Source: Gemmatimonadota bacterium | GTDB taxonomy: Bacteria; Gemmatimonadota; Gemmatimonadetes; Longimicrobiales; Gaopeijiaceae | Reading direction: 5' to 3' | Length of the DNA stretch: 44,093 bases | NCBI GenBank assembly: GCA_022826025.1 | Contig: JAJDVR010000045.1 | Location: 1-44,093, forward strand | Shown: positions 7,801 through 16,614 of the stretch, in pieces | Layout of the letters: each line of letters opens with the position of its first letter | Numbering within the stretch: position 1 is the stretch's first letter | Made by a program: the position numbers and the translations under genes | Notes under the pieces: model-generated | What the model was told of the DNA's origin: nothing | What the model saw: only the letters and a program-made list of their open reading frames with translations | The model's database searches: none

Positions 7801-7995
7801 CCCCTGCAGGAATCCCTCGAACCAGCCTTCGAGCCTCCCCATTCGCTCCTCCAGCCGACTCATGCCGTCACCGAGCTTGCCTATTTCCTGCCGCATCGCA
7901 CGCTGGCCCGGTACCAGAAGGGCACCCAGCGTAACAGCGGCCGTGATGATGGCAAGGATGATCGTGACAACCCCGAGAACGGAATCAAGACTCAT
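7780..7995 (-). CDS. Small single-helix membrane protein with coiled-coil tail
   Basis: 71 residues from the ATG at 7995, with AGGAG 10 nt upstream; ten further in-frame codons upstream begin with an ATG lacking a ribosome site. The sequence has an N-terminal membrane helix (LGVVTIILAIITAAVTLGALL) followed by an amphipathic heptad segment, IGKLGDGMSRLEERMGRLEGW, which suggests a short coiled coil facing the cytoplasm. I do not recognise a named family. It points the same way as vapBC, and its stop codon lies within the last 31-bp unit, so part of the array is transcribed with it unless a terminator intervenes. Confidence 0.65.
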   Translation of the reverse strand: MSLDSVLGVVTIILAIITAAVTLGALLVPGQRAMRQEIGKLGDGMSRLEERMGRLEGWFEGFLQGKREADV

Positions 7996-8102
7996 CGTCG
8001 GTGCGCTCCTGATCGGGATGGGCACTCGAGCCCCGTTGTGGCGAGGCGAGGCGCTTCAACATCAAACATAGAGGGCTCGCGAGGGCATTCAAATGGTGTT
8101 TT

Positions 8103-8134
8103 GCGCCGATCCGTAGTGAAATCGCGCCGATCCG
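8103..8134. repeat. Two 11-bp direct repeats, 21 bp apart
   Basis: GCGCCGATCCG occurs at 8103-8113 and 8124-8134, a spacing of two DNA turns, about 110 bp upstream of the small membrane protein gene. The position suits a regulator binding site in its promoter region. The stretch 7996-8154 holds no gene. Confidence 0.45.
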
Positions 8135-8154
8135 GCTTAAGGTCGCCGCCCCCC

Positions 8155-8913
8155 TCAAACCTCGATTACCATCCCGTCGTCCGCCGCCTCGAAGCCTTCG
8201 ATAGGCAGCGCCGCCAGCACGTCTTCCCCCATATGGGTGAGCACGATGCGTTCGCAGTCGATGTCCGCGCGGCGGGCCCGCAGGGTCTCGATGTCCAGGT
8301 GGACAGGGGCACGCGGACGCATGCTCCAGGCCTCGCAGATGAAGATATCGGCCCCGGCGGCAGCATCGACGAGGTGGTCATCCCAGGCCGTGTCGCCGGA
8401 GAAGACGATGACTTTGCCCTCCAACTCGATGCGCAGCGCGTGCGGATTGGTGGCGGGGACGTGGGTCACGGGATAGCCGGTGACGGTCACGCCGCCGGGC
8501 CAGGCGTGTGCCAGGGTCGTGGGGCGGAAGGATGCGTATTCGCGAATTGCGAGGTTGAAGCGGTCTGGACGCGGCGATGCGCTCGGGAAAAGGTGGTTGG
8601 CCAGCCGTGGCAGACGTCCGGCGCTGCCCTTGGGGCCCAGGACTCCAAGCGGGCGTCTCACCCCGGCGGCCGCCCGCTGGAGGGCCAGCCAGGGGATGCC
8701 GGCGTAGTGGTCGCCGTGCATGTGGGTGAGGAGGACGGTGTCGATGGCGTTCGGATCCACGCCGAACTTTCTGAGCCCCACCAGGGCCGAGGCGCCGCAG
8801 TCGACCAGAAAGCGGTGGGTGTCGGACTCGACGCAGAGACAGGTCTGCAGCCGTCCGCCGCTGCCGAAGGCGTCGCCGCAGCCGATGAAGCGGATGCGGA
8901 TGGGAGCTACCAT
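8155..8913 (-). CDS. Metallo-beta-lactamase-fold hydrolase (RNase Z-like group)
   Basis: 252 residues from the ATG at 8913, which follows a strong GGAGGAGAG ribosome site; the longer open frame upstream is the tail of the helicase gene. The zinc site is complete: THMHGDH (His64, His66, Asp68, His69), a later His in PVTHVP, Asp in FSGDTAWDD and His in LTHMG. The opening RFIGCGDAFGSGGR and FLVDCGAS strands are those of RNase Z and arylsulfatase/phosphodiesterase-like members. The substrate is unknown: tRNA 3' ends, a cyclic nucleotide or a small ester are all possible. It overlaps the end of addA by 7 nt, so it is translated from the same message. Confidence 0.85.
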   Translation of the reverse strand: MVAPIRIRFIGCGDAFGSGGRLQTCLCVESDTHRFLVDCGASALVGLRKFGVDPNAIDTVLLTHMHGDHYAGIPWLALQRAAAGVRRPLGVLGPKGSAGRLPRLANHLFPSASPRPDRFNLAIREYASFRPTTLAHAWPGGVTVTGYPVTHVPATNPHALRIELEGKVIVFSGDTAWDDHLVDAAAGADIFICEAWSMRPRAPVHLDIETLRARRADIDCERIVLTHMGEDVLAALPIEGFEAADDGMVIEV

Positions 8914-11900
8914 CTCTCCTCCTTTTCCATGGTCGTGAACAGGAGCGCCTTCTCCTTGACGGGCTCGCCGGTGACCCTTTCCCAGCACTCCGCGTACAGG
9001 TCCACCTGGCGGCGATAGGCGCGGCGGCGGCGCGGGAAATCGGGGTCGTCGCCCACGTCAGTCTTGTAGTCCACGATCACCCAGCCGTCGGCCTCGCGGA
9101 AGGCCAGGTCGATCACGCCTTCCACAAGGCGGGGGATGCCGCCGTTCTCCGCCGGGCGATCGACCGCGAAGGGCACTTCGGGCAGGCGCATGTCGGCGCG
9201 CTCGGCACGGCGCCAGAGCGCGGAAGCGCGCACACGCCCGACCAGCGACATGAGTTCATCCAGCTCGGCGGGTGCGCCGCGTTCGTCCAGCGGACGCTCG
9301 TGCTCCACCAGGAGCGCCCGTGCCACGAACTCGAGCGCTTCGCCTTCGACTCCCTGGGCCGCGGCCGCCAGGGTACCGTGCACGGCGCTGCCCCACGCGT
9401 AGCCGCGAAGGGTCGTGCGATCCGGCACGCGCGGAGTCGCCGGTTCATCGGACTGCGCCGGCTCCGCCCCGTGATCCTCGCCCTGCACCCCGGCGGCGTC
9501 CTGCACCCCGGCAGCGTCCTCCACCGCGGCTTCCCTCGCTTCCGCCTCGTCGGCCTTGGCCAGCTCGGTGATGGACGCGAACTCGTACGATGGCCGGGCC
9601 CCCGCTGTCATTCCGGCCTCGGCCGCCGCCGTCTCCGCCAGCAGGTCCTCGGCGCTTCGGGCCATGCGCTCCCGCGACTGCGGCACGTCGGGCGCCAGGT
9701 GCAGCGTTTCGGCGTGCCGGTCCAGCCACCCGTCGAAGATGTCCCAGCAGGACTTGCCGCTCTTGCGCGCGACGACCAGTTCCTCCCGCGCCCGCGTGCA
9801 GGCTACGTACAGGATGCGCTGCTCCTCGGCCTCCAGGAACCGCACTTCCTCCTGCGCGAGCCTGGACCATTCGAGCGGTTGCGCGAGCGTCCAGGATCTG
9901 TAGGGGCCCGCGGGCGCGGTGACGGCGGCAAACGCTTCCGCCCGGCCTCTCGCGTCGCGGCGGGTGTGGGCATCCAGCCGTCGTGTGTGAGAGACGGTCT
10001 GCACGGGGTTGGCGAGCACGACGACGGTGGCCTGGAGCCCCTTGGCCTTGTGCAGGTTCATGACCTGCACGGCATCGCCGGGGCCCGGATCGAAGGGTGC
10101 CTCCGCGTCCTCCCAGGCCAGCGCCGCCTGCAACGCCTCGACCGCTCCCGCGAGCGATGCGTTGCCCCGCAGGGCCTCCGCCCGCACCGAGTCCAGGGCG
10201 TAGGCCAGAATCCCCGCCCGCAGCGTGCCCAGGGTGCTGCTCGCGACGAAAGGCATCAGCCCCAGCCGGTCCACCAGGCGGCCGATGACGATGTCGGCGG
10301 GTTCCCGGCGGCTCTCCTTCCACCACTCGTGCATCACGGCGAGCGCCTCCGCCACCTTCGAGTCGGGCATGCCGCCGGTGGAGCCATCCCCATCCCCTTC
10401 CCGACCCCGCTCCCGGGGCCTGGAGGTGAAATCGAATCTTCCTCCGGCCAGGGCATGCTGCGCCAACTGCTCGTGGTCGAGGCCGAAGAAGAGCCCGGTG
10501 AGCACCGCCACGACGTTCACGGGGTTCCCCGGGTCGATGAGGGTCTCAAGCAGGAGGGCGAGCTCGTGCAGTTCCTCTTCGGGCCCCGCCTGCGCCCCGG
10601 AGACCTCGATGGTCACGTTGCGTTCCTCGAGCGCGCGGGCGTAGAGGTCCAGGTGGGCCTTCTTGCGGGTCAGCACCAGGAAGTCGCCTGCCGCGCGCTC
10701 CCCACTGTCGATCCGGGCCTGGATCCAGCTTGCGAGCATCGCCGCTTCGAGGCGGGCCGCGTCCGCATTGCGCCGCGCCTTGGGCACGTAGTAGTCGAAC
10801 ACCCCCTCCGGCCCGTTGGGCGCCCGCGGGTAGGGCACCATCGGCGCGAAGCACGCCTGGCGGTCGGTTTCCTCCCGCGGAAAGCAGGCGGGATCGTCGA
10901 AGACGTCGTTGACCAGGTCGGCGACCGTCTGGCGCGAGCGGAAGTTGGTGATGAGCCGGAGAACCGCGCCGAATCCCCGGAAGCGCGCGCGCACCTGGTT
11001 GTATACGGCGATGTCGGCGCGCCTGAAGCGATAGATGCTCTGCTTCGGGTCCCCGACCACGAAGAGCGCGCCGGGGCGCGGAACCACGGTGCGCCAGTCG
11101 GCCGGCCGGGATCCGGCATCCCCCGCGCGCGGCTCGGGCTCGGATGCGAGGAGAAAGAGCAGCTCCGCCTGGATGGGATCGGTGTCCTGAAACTCGTCGA
11201 TGAGTACGTAGCGGTACCGTTCCCCCAGATCTCGCCGCACCTCCGGATGTTCGCGAAGCAGTTGCGCCGTCAACATCAGAAGATCGTGGAAGCTGAGCAG
11301 CCCGATGCGCAGGCGCTCTTCGGCGAACTCGAGGGCCGCCCGCCGCACCAGCCTGATCGCCATCGAGTAGCGATGCGCCAGCCAGCGGTCGAGATGCTTG
11401 CGGATCGGGCCGTCCTCGCCTCCCAGGGCAACCAGATCGTCCCTCAGCCGCTTGACCTCGGCCCCTCCTTCCCGGCTCGGTTGCGGCCATCGGTTGAGCG
11501 TGAAGCCTTTTCTCGAGGACATCTTCTCGGCGGCATCGAAGAGCGCCGCGAGGTCGTCCCATCCGCGGAAACGGCGCGTGTATCGGAGCGAGCGCACCAT
11601 CTGCTGGGTCGGATCCCATCCGCGTTCAGGCTCATCATCCGGAATCAGAGCCAGGGCTCGGTCCAGCAGCTTCTCCAGCACGCGGCGCACCCCGCGCGCC
11701 TCCTCGGGCCCCGGCGCGGCGACGGGATCGGCCGGATACTCGACGTCGAGGTTCTCGACCATCTGGTCGAACGCCTTGCGCAGCTGATCCACCCGGAGCC
11801 CTGTGCGCGCCAGTTCCTCGACCAGGGGATCCGAGTCGGAGATGACGCGCTCGACGAAGCTCTTCCAGAAGCGTTCCTGCAGGAGCTGGGTCTCGGCCTC

Positions 11901-12341
11901 CTGCGCCTCCTGGAACTCCGGGTCGAGGCCGGCTTCGATGGGGCGCTCGCGAAGCAGACGCGCACAGAAGGCGTGGATGGTGCCGAGAAACGCGCGGTCG
12001 ATGCCGTCGATGGCGTCGCGGAGCCGGGCCGCCCTCTCGGCTTCGGCCGGATCGGGACGGGTCTCGCGGTAACGCCGCTCCAGCGTCACCTGGAATCGTT
12101 CCCGCAGCTCCGCCGCCGCCTTGCGCGTGAAGGTGACGGCCGCGATCCGGGCCACTTCCGCTTCACCGCTCTCGACCAGCGCCACCATCCGGTCCACGAG
12201 GAGCGTGGTCTTGCCGGAGCCGGCGCCGGCCTCGACCAGGAAGCTGGTCCGGAGTTCGGTGCGAACGCGCTGTCGCTGGTCCTCGTCGACGGGCGGGGGT
12301 CGCTGGCCCTGGTCCGCGCCGGAGGCTTCCGGCGCACTCAC
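8907..12341 (-). CDS. addA: AddA-like UvrD helicase / exonuclease
   Basis: 1144 residues from a GTG at 12341 whose GTGA overlaps the stop of addB. UvrD/Rep superfamily 1 motifs are in order: Walker A EAGAGSGKTTLL near the N-terminus, TFTRKAAAELRERF (Ia), DEFQDTDPIQ (II), VVGDPKQSIYRFRRAD (III), NFRS (IV) and MNLHKAKGLQ (V). The C-terminus is a RecB-family nuclease with VIDLAFREADGWVIVDYKTD, containing the catalytic Asp and DYKT. With AddB it would resect double-strand breaks and load recombinase. The partner gene is directly upstream, which supports AddAB over a solitary UvrD. Chi recognition cannot be judged from sequence. An upstream start 42 codons earlier is only open frame inside addB. 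Confidence 0.92.
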   Translation of the reverse strand: MSAPEASGADQGQRPPPVDEDQRQRVRTELRTSFLVEAGAGSGKTTLLVDRMVALVESGEAEVARIAAVTFTRKAAAELRERFQVTLERRYRETRPDPAEAERAARLRDAIDGIDRAFLGTIHAFCARLLRERPIEAGLDPEFQEAQEAETQLLQERFWKSFVERVISDSDPLVEELARTGLRVDQLRKAFDQMVENLDVEYPADPVAAPGPEEARGVRRVLEKLLDRALALIPDDEPERGWDPTQQMVRSLRYTRRFRGWDDLAALFDAAEKMSSRKGFTLNRWPQPSREGGAEVKRLRDDLVALGGEDGPIRKHLDRWLAHRYSMAIRLVRRAALEFAEERLRIGLLSFHDLLMLTAQLLREHPEVRRDLGERYRYVLIDEFQDTDPIQAELLFLLASEPEPRAGDAGSRPADWRTVVPRPGALFVVGDPKQSIYRFRRADIAVYNQVRARFRGFGAVLRLITNFRSRQTVADLVNDVFDDPACFPREETDRQACFAPMVPYPRAPNGPEGVFDYYVPKARRNADAARLEAAMLASWIQARIDSGERAAGDFLVLTRKKAHLDLYARALEERNVTIEVSGAQAGPEEELHELALLLETLIDPGNPVNVVAVLTGLFFGLDHEQLAQHALAGGRFDFTSRPRERGREGDGDGSTGGMPDSKVAEALAVMHEWWKESRREPADIVIGRLVDRLGLMPFVASSTLGTLRAGILAYALDSVRAEALRGNASLAGAVEALQAALAWEDAEAPFDPGPGDAVQVMNLHKAKGLQATVVVLANPVQTVSHTRRLDAHTRRDARGRAEAFAAVTAPAGPYRSWTLAQPLEWSRLAQEEVRFLEAEEQRILYVACTRAREELVVARKSGKSCWDIFDGWLDRHAETLHLAPDVPQSRERMARSAEDLLAETAAAEAGMTAGARPSYEFASITELAKADEAEAREAAVEDAAGVQDAAGVQGEDHGAEPAQSDEPATPRVPDRTTLRGYAWGSAVHGTLAAAAQGVEGEALEFVARALLVEHERPLDERGAPAELDELMSLVGRVRASALWRRAERADMRLPEVPFAVDRPAENGGIPRLVEGVIDLAFREADGWVIVDYKTDVGDDPDFPRRRRAYRRQVDLYAECWERVTGEPVKEKALLFTTMEKEERW

Positions 12342-15300
12342 GATGACGCGTCTCCGGACCTCGCCTGAGCCTCGAGCGCGTTGAGGAACCCGGCCCCCTC
12401 GTGGTCCCAGTTGCGGATCGCGCGCAGTCCTGCGAGTTCGGGCGCGTCGCCGATGCGCTCCTTCACCCACTCCGCCAGCTGGGAGGTGGCGCCGAAGTCG
12501 GTCTCGCGCACACGGCAGATCGCCTGGTAGTTGCAGAACCGACAGTCGCCGGAGTCGTCGGTGGGAAGGAAATGGCCTCCGGCGACCCGGTCGAGGAGAC
12601 GGGCCACGAGCTCGGGTCCCGCGACCAGGTCGTCGGCGGAGTACCCGCGGGTCTGGTTCTCGCCTTTGCGGGTGGGGAAGTGGTATTCCATGGCCAGGGT
12701 CCGTGCGTCGTGCAGCTGGCTGGCGACCGCCGAGTAGATGACGTGCTGCAACCGCCTCCCGCCGTCCCAGACGCCCCTCCTGCTGGCGAAACTGAAGGTG
12801 CCGCCGGTCTTGTAGTCCACCACCCGCAACCCGCTCGTCAGTTTGTCGATGCGGTCGATGGCGCCGCGCACCATCACGTCGCCGGTGGGCGTCGGGAAGG
12901 GAAGCGGGTCCTCGCCTCTGAGTCCGAAGGCGCGCTCGGTGGCGATCCAGGCGGGCGGATTGCGCCGGATCATGTCGACGAACGATGCCGCGTCGCCCGC
13001 CAGCCCCTCCAGTTCGCGCGCGCGCACGACATCGCTTGGAGCCGGCACCTCGCGTACCGCGAGGCTCACCTCCTGGTCCAGGATCGCCGCGACCAGGTTC
13101 TCGAACGCCGGTTCGTGGTAGCCGACGCCCTGTTCACGGCCTTCGGTCAGCGCGCGTTCGTACACGCGGTGCAGGATGCTCCCGCGTCCGAGGGCGTCCA
13201 GCCAGCCCTCGGGATCGTAGGCGGGATCGTCGGGAGGCCAGACCCTCGCCACGTATCCGTAGAAGTAGCGCTTCGCGCAGGCGCCCAGCGCGGCCAGCGC
13301 GCTGGCGGATACCGCGAGTTCGGGATTCCTGCGCGGGTCGAGTTCCGGGCGCGGGGTCGTCTGGCCGTGGAAGGCGGTCACCACATCGCCGGCCAGGGCG
13401 TCGCGCGCCAGCAATCCGGCCCCGAGGAGGGGAAAGGCCTCCCGAACCATCTCCTCGCCGTCCAGAAGGCGGCCTTTGCTCTCGAGCGACCCCAGCCAGA
13501 CATCCGTGGCGTCGAGGCGCACCGCGCGGCGGGGGACGAGACCGGCGCGCTCGCGCACGTGCTTTTCCAGGTCCTTGAAGGTGGCCGCGGGATCGTTTCG
13601 CATGAGCCGGAATGCCTGCAGGATCGCCGCGGAGGGCGAGACCGCGCGTGCCTCCGCCGGATCCCAGCCAGCGTAGCTCAGGCAGACGGCGCCACGCAGG
13701 CGGGCGAGAAGCGCCGCCAGCCGGAAGCGTCGCTCCCGGACGCGGTCGGTGGAGAGTGGCAGGTCGGAGGCGGCCAGTTGCATGCGGTCGCGGTCGAGCA
13801 GGTAGGGATCCTGGGCGGCCGAGCCGCCCAGGCGGTGGGCGTCGAGGCCGACCACGAAGGTGGCGCGCCGGCCCGTCCGGCCACCGTTGCCGATGTCGGT
13901 CAGGTAGAGCGCCCCACCCGCCGAACTCCACGGCGCGCTCCCCTCCGCGCGCGGGGCGGGGACGGGAAACGCGATGTGACGGCGCACGATGGCGGCGGCG
14001 GCGCGGTAGTCGGTCTTGCGGACGAGGGCCGCCTCGATGCGCTCGAGGGTGTGGGTCATGCGCTCGAGCGCGGTGTCGTCGACGGAGGTCCCCGGGGATG
14101 TGCGGGCCAGGAAGCGCCGGAGCCCGCGGGCCACCTGCGACGGCGACACCGGGGCGCCTCCCGTCCCGGAGTCCATGGAGACCGGGGGTGTGGCGGCAAG
14201 CGCGGGAGTCAGGAGGCCGCGCAATCCCCGGAGCTCGCGGCGGGTTCGCTGCTTTCGGCATTCCAGTTGCTCGTCCGATTCGTACTTCCCGGCGCGGTAG
14301 TCGTCGACCTCCTTCAGGGCCCGCTCAATGGCTGGCAGGTAGCGGTCGCGTCCCCACCCGATACGCAGCGAACGCAGCCGGCGGGCCAGAGTCGCTCCCC
14401 GGATCCATTCGTTGGGCCGGGGAGCGGTGAGGTCGCTCGCGTAGAGCAGGGTGCGCACCACCCCGGCGTCGAAGCCGCCCTCGATCCAGCGGAAGTACGC
14501 CGCCGCGACTCGGCCGGGCCGGGTCCGTTCCACCGGCAGTCCCGTGGCGAAGGTGACCGGGACGTCCATTCGCTCCGCGAGCGCGTGCAGCGCGGACCCG
14601 TACACGGCCGCATCCGTGGCCACGATCTCGCCCTCGTCCCCCCCCCGGCCGCGCTCCCGCGCCCGCCGCATCCCCTCGCGAAGTTCGGCCTCGACGCTGT
14701 TGGCCACGAAGATGTCCACGGTGGCGCCCGGGTCCTCCGGGCCGGCGGGCGGGGCCTCCTCCACATCGTGCAGGTGGGACAGGCGGCCCGCTCCCTCCCG
14801 GGCCGCGCGCCACACCACGGAACCGGGGACCGCCAGCCCCCGCACCGGATCCGCCTCCAGCACCTCCGCGCCCCGTCGCCGGAGCGCGGCCAGGAAGCGG
14901 CCGGCCAGCCCGCGGCGTTCGATCCCGGGCGCCAGGTAGACGCGCTGGCCCGCGAGCGCACCTGCCCGGTCGGCTTCCTCGCCCGACCGCAGCACCCGGG
15001 CCGCCGCCCGGTAGACGCCCGCCGTATCCGTGAGGTTGCGCCGCCGCAACCGATCCTCGTACGCGGCCAGAACGCCGGACAGGATGCGCGCCTTGGCGGG
15101 GTCGGCCAGCGGCGCGTCGGCGAGCTTCCGGGCCCGCACTCCGGCCAGCCTAAGCGTGGTGACCGCGCGCGCGAGCGCCCTCCGCATCCCCACCCCTCTG
15201 GCCAGGCGGGCGTGTTCGTCCTCCTCGCCCCCGAGCAGCACCTCGTCGATGGCCTCGTCGAGCAGCCCCTCCTCGTCGAAGGCGTCGGTTAGCCGGATTG

Positions 15301-15691
15301 CGCGCGCAGCCAGTGCGGGCCCGGCCACGGCGATCGCGAGCGTGCGGGTGGTGGTGGCCTCGAACCCCACCCACGAGCCGGCGCGGAGCGCGAGCTGGCG
15401 CAGGAGTTCGCGGCCCTCGCCCCCGGTGCGGCACACGATCACCTTGCGGTCGAGGGGGTGCCGGGCGGAGATGCGGGCGAGCGAACGCACCATCGCGGAG
15501 GCGCCCGCGAGGCCGGGGTGGTCGCCGGGGGGGAGATCTACCTGGTCGCGGCTCGGCGTGTCCGCCGGGTCGTAGGCGAGGGTTCCCGCCGGGTCGCCGT
15601 TTCGGGCCTCCCCCCGGTCGCGGCTCGACGCCCGCGCCAACTCCCCCTCCAGATCGAACGAGAACTGTCCGTCCGTCCGTCCTGTGGTCAT
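12338..15691 (-). CDS. addB: AddB-like nuclease subunit with iron-sulfur cysteines
   Basis: 1117 residues. The N-terminal two thirds resemble an inactive helicase scaffold, as in AddB/RecC. The C-terminal third is a PD-(D/E)XK nuclease: RGAIDRIDKL with its Asp, then VVDYKTGG. Cysteines for an AddB-type 4Fe-4S staple are present: one in ALGACAKRYFYGYV before the nuclease core and three in CRFCNYQAIC after it. ATG at 15691 begins the frame; the ribosome site is weak. The first codons contain a tetranucleotide run (GGAC repeated nearly four times at about 15668-15682), a place where slippage would shift the frame. It overlaps addA by 4 nt. The gene is GC-rich with a long open frame on the opposite strand that is only a shadow. 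Confidence 0.88.
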   Translation of the reverse strand: MTTGRTDGQFSFDLEGELARASSRDRGEARNGDPAGTLAYDPADTPSRDQVDLPPGDHPGLAGASAMVRSLARISARHPLDRKVIVCRTGGEGRELLRQLALRAGSWVGFEATTTRTLAIAVAGPALAARAIRLTDAFDEEGLLDEAIDEVLLGGEEDEHARLARGVGMRRALARAVTTLRLAGVRARKLADAPLADPAKARILSGVLAAYEDRLRRRNLTDTAGVYRAAARVLRSGEEADRAGALAGQRVYLAPGIERRGLAGRFLAALRRRGAEVLEADPVRGLAVPGSVVWRAAREGAGRLSHLHDVEEAPPAGPEDPGATVDIFVANSVEAELREGMRRARERGRGGDEGEIVATDAAVYGSALHALAERMDVPVTFATGLPVERTRPGRVAAAYFRWIEGGFDAGVVRTLLYASDLTAPRPNEWIRGATLARRLRSLRIGWGRDRYLPAIERALKEVDDYRAGKYESDEQLECRKQRTRRELRGLRGLLTPALAATPPVSMDSGTGGAPVSPSQVARGLRRFLARTSPGTSVDDTALERMTHTLERIEAALVRKTDYRAAAAIVRRHIAFPVPAPRAEGSAPWSSAGGALYLTDIGNGGRTGRRATFVVGLDAHRLGGSAAQDPYLLDRDRMQLAASDLPLSTDRVRERRFRLAALLARLRGAVCLSYAGWDPAEARAVSPSAAILQAFRLMRNDPAATFKDLEKHVRERAGLVPRRAVRLDATDVWLGSLESKGRLLDGEEMVREAFPLLGAGLLARDALAGDVVTAFHGQTTPRPELDPRRNPELAVSASALAALGACAKRYFYGYVARVWPPDDPAYDPEGWLDALGRGSILHRVYERALTEGREQGVGYHEPAFENLVAAILDQEVSLAVREVPAPSDVVRARELEGLAGDAASFVDMIRRNPPAWIATERAFGLRGEDPLPFPTPTGDVMVRGAIDRIDKLTSGLRVVDYKTGGTFSFASRRGVWDGGRRLQHVIYSAVASQLHDARTLAMEYHFPTRKGENQTRGYSADDLVAGPELVARLLDRVAGGHFLPTDDSGDCRFCNYQAICRVRETDFGATSQLAEWVKERIGDAPELAGLRAIRNWDHEGAGFLNALEAQARSGDASS

Positions 15692-15717
15692 CGGCGGGCG
15701 CTAACGTCCGTCGCGCA

Positions 15718-16524
15718 TCAGCGACGCCACTTCACGAACGGGTACACCAGCCGCGCCGCCAGCGAGCGCGGATACGTCTCCTCCATCCCTTCGAAGCCGA
15801 GCCGCTCGGGCTGCTCCTGGTCCGACGGCCAGTAGGCGGTTCGGAAGAGCCAGTCCCACACGCTCAGGACGATGCCGAAGTTCTGGCCGCCCCTTCCGTG
15901 CTGCACCACGTCGTGGTGCCAGACGTGCATCTTCGCCGAGTTGAACAGGTAACGGAGAGGCCCCCAGTCGATGCGCAGGTTGGAGTGGTTGAGGTCCTGC
16001 ATCAGTGTGCTCACGATGGCCATCAGCAGGATCACGGTTCCATCCACGCCCAGCACCACCAGCGGCAGGTATGAGAGCGTCTTGTAGACCACCACCTCGC
16101 CCCAGTGGAAGCGGAAGTTCCCGATCCAGTCCAGCTCCTCGATGCTGTGGTGCAGCTTGTGGAACTCCCACAGCCACGGGGTCAGGTGCAGCAGCCGATG
16201 GATGTTCCACTCCACGAAATCCTTCACCACGAAGAACACCACGAACTGGAGCCAGAGCGGCTGCGACGTGACCAGCGCCAGCGACTCGGGCACCGGCACG
16301 CCCATCTCGAACAGCATTCCGTTGAAGGCCTGCACCAGCCGGCCCGTCACCATCGCCAGCAGCACCCCGAGGTAATGCCCGTTGAACACCAGCCAGAACA
16401 GATCCTGCCAGATGCCCCGGCGGAGCGCGCGCTGTTCCCTGCGCCAGGGCCAGAGCCTCTCCAGCAGGAAGCAGAACAGCGAGACGGCGATCAGCCAGAA
16501 GTAGTATTGAAGATAGACGGGCAT
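15718..16524 (-). CDS. Fatty acid hydroxylase / sterol desaturase family membrane protein
   Basis: 268 residues from the ATG at 16524, preceded closely by GAGG. Four to five hydrophobic helices surround the eight-histidine di-iron motifs of the family: NIHRLLH, EFHKLHHS and KMHVWHHDVVQH. Family members use oxygen and two irons to hydroxylate or desaturate lipids such as fatty acids, sterols, carotenoids or hopanoids; the substrate here is unknown. It points into addBA with 26 nt between, so it may be the first gene of that transcript, though there is no functional link I can name. Twenty-three codons of open frame upstream have no ribosome site. Confidence 0.85.
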   Translation of the reverse strand: MPVYLQYYFWLIAVSLFCFLLERLWPWRREQRALRRGIWQDLFWLVFNGHYLGVLLAMVTGRLVQAFNGMLFEMGVPVPESLALVTSQPLWLQFVVFFVVKDFVEWNIHRLLHLTPWLWEFHKLHHSIEELDWIGNFRFHWGEVVVYKTLSYLPLVVLGVDGTVILLMAIVSTLMQDLNHSNLRIDWGPLRYLFNSAKMHVWHHDVVQHGRGGQNFGIVLSVWDWLFRTAYWPSDQEQPERLGFEGMEETYPRSLAARLVYPFVKWRR

Positions 16525-16614
16525 GGGCCTCGGTTCCCGGCAGATGATGGGGATGTGGCACACATATTCCGACGAAGCCCGGCGGCACGGCAACCGGTCG
16601 TGCCCATCACTCCG

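Noticed and set aside
9300-12368. 1022-codon plus-strand frame opposite addA
   Set aside because: No recognisable domain, and AddA motifs on the other strand explain the sequence. The same holds for the 963-codon frame opposite addB (12401-15292) and the 930-codon frame opposite the M16 gene (18603-21395).
8907-15691. Phage or plasmid origin for the helicase-nuclease pair
   Set aside because: Codon use and GC content look like the neighbours, and the domain order is that of chromosomal AddAB.
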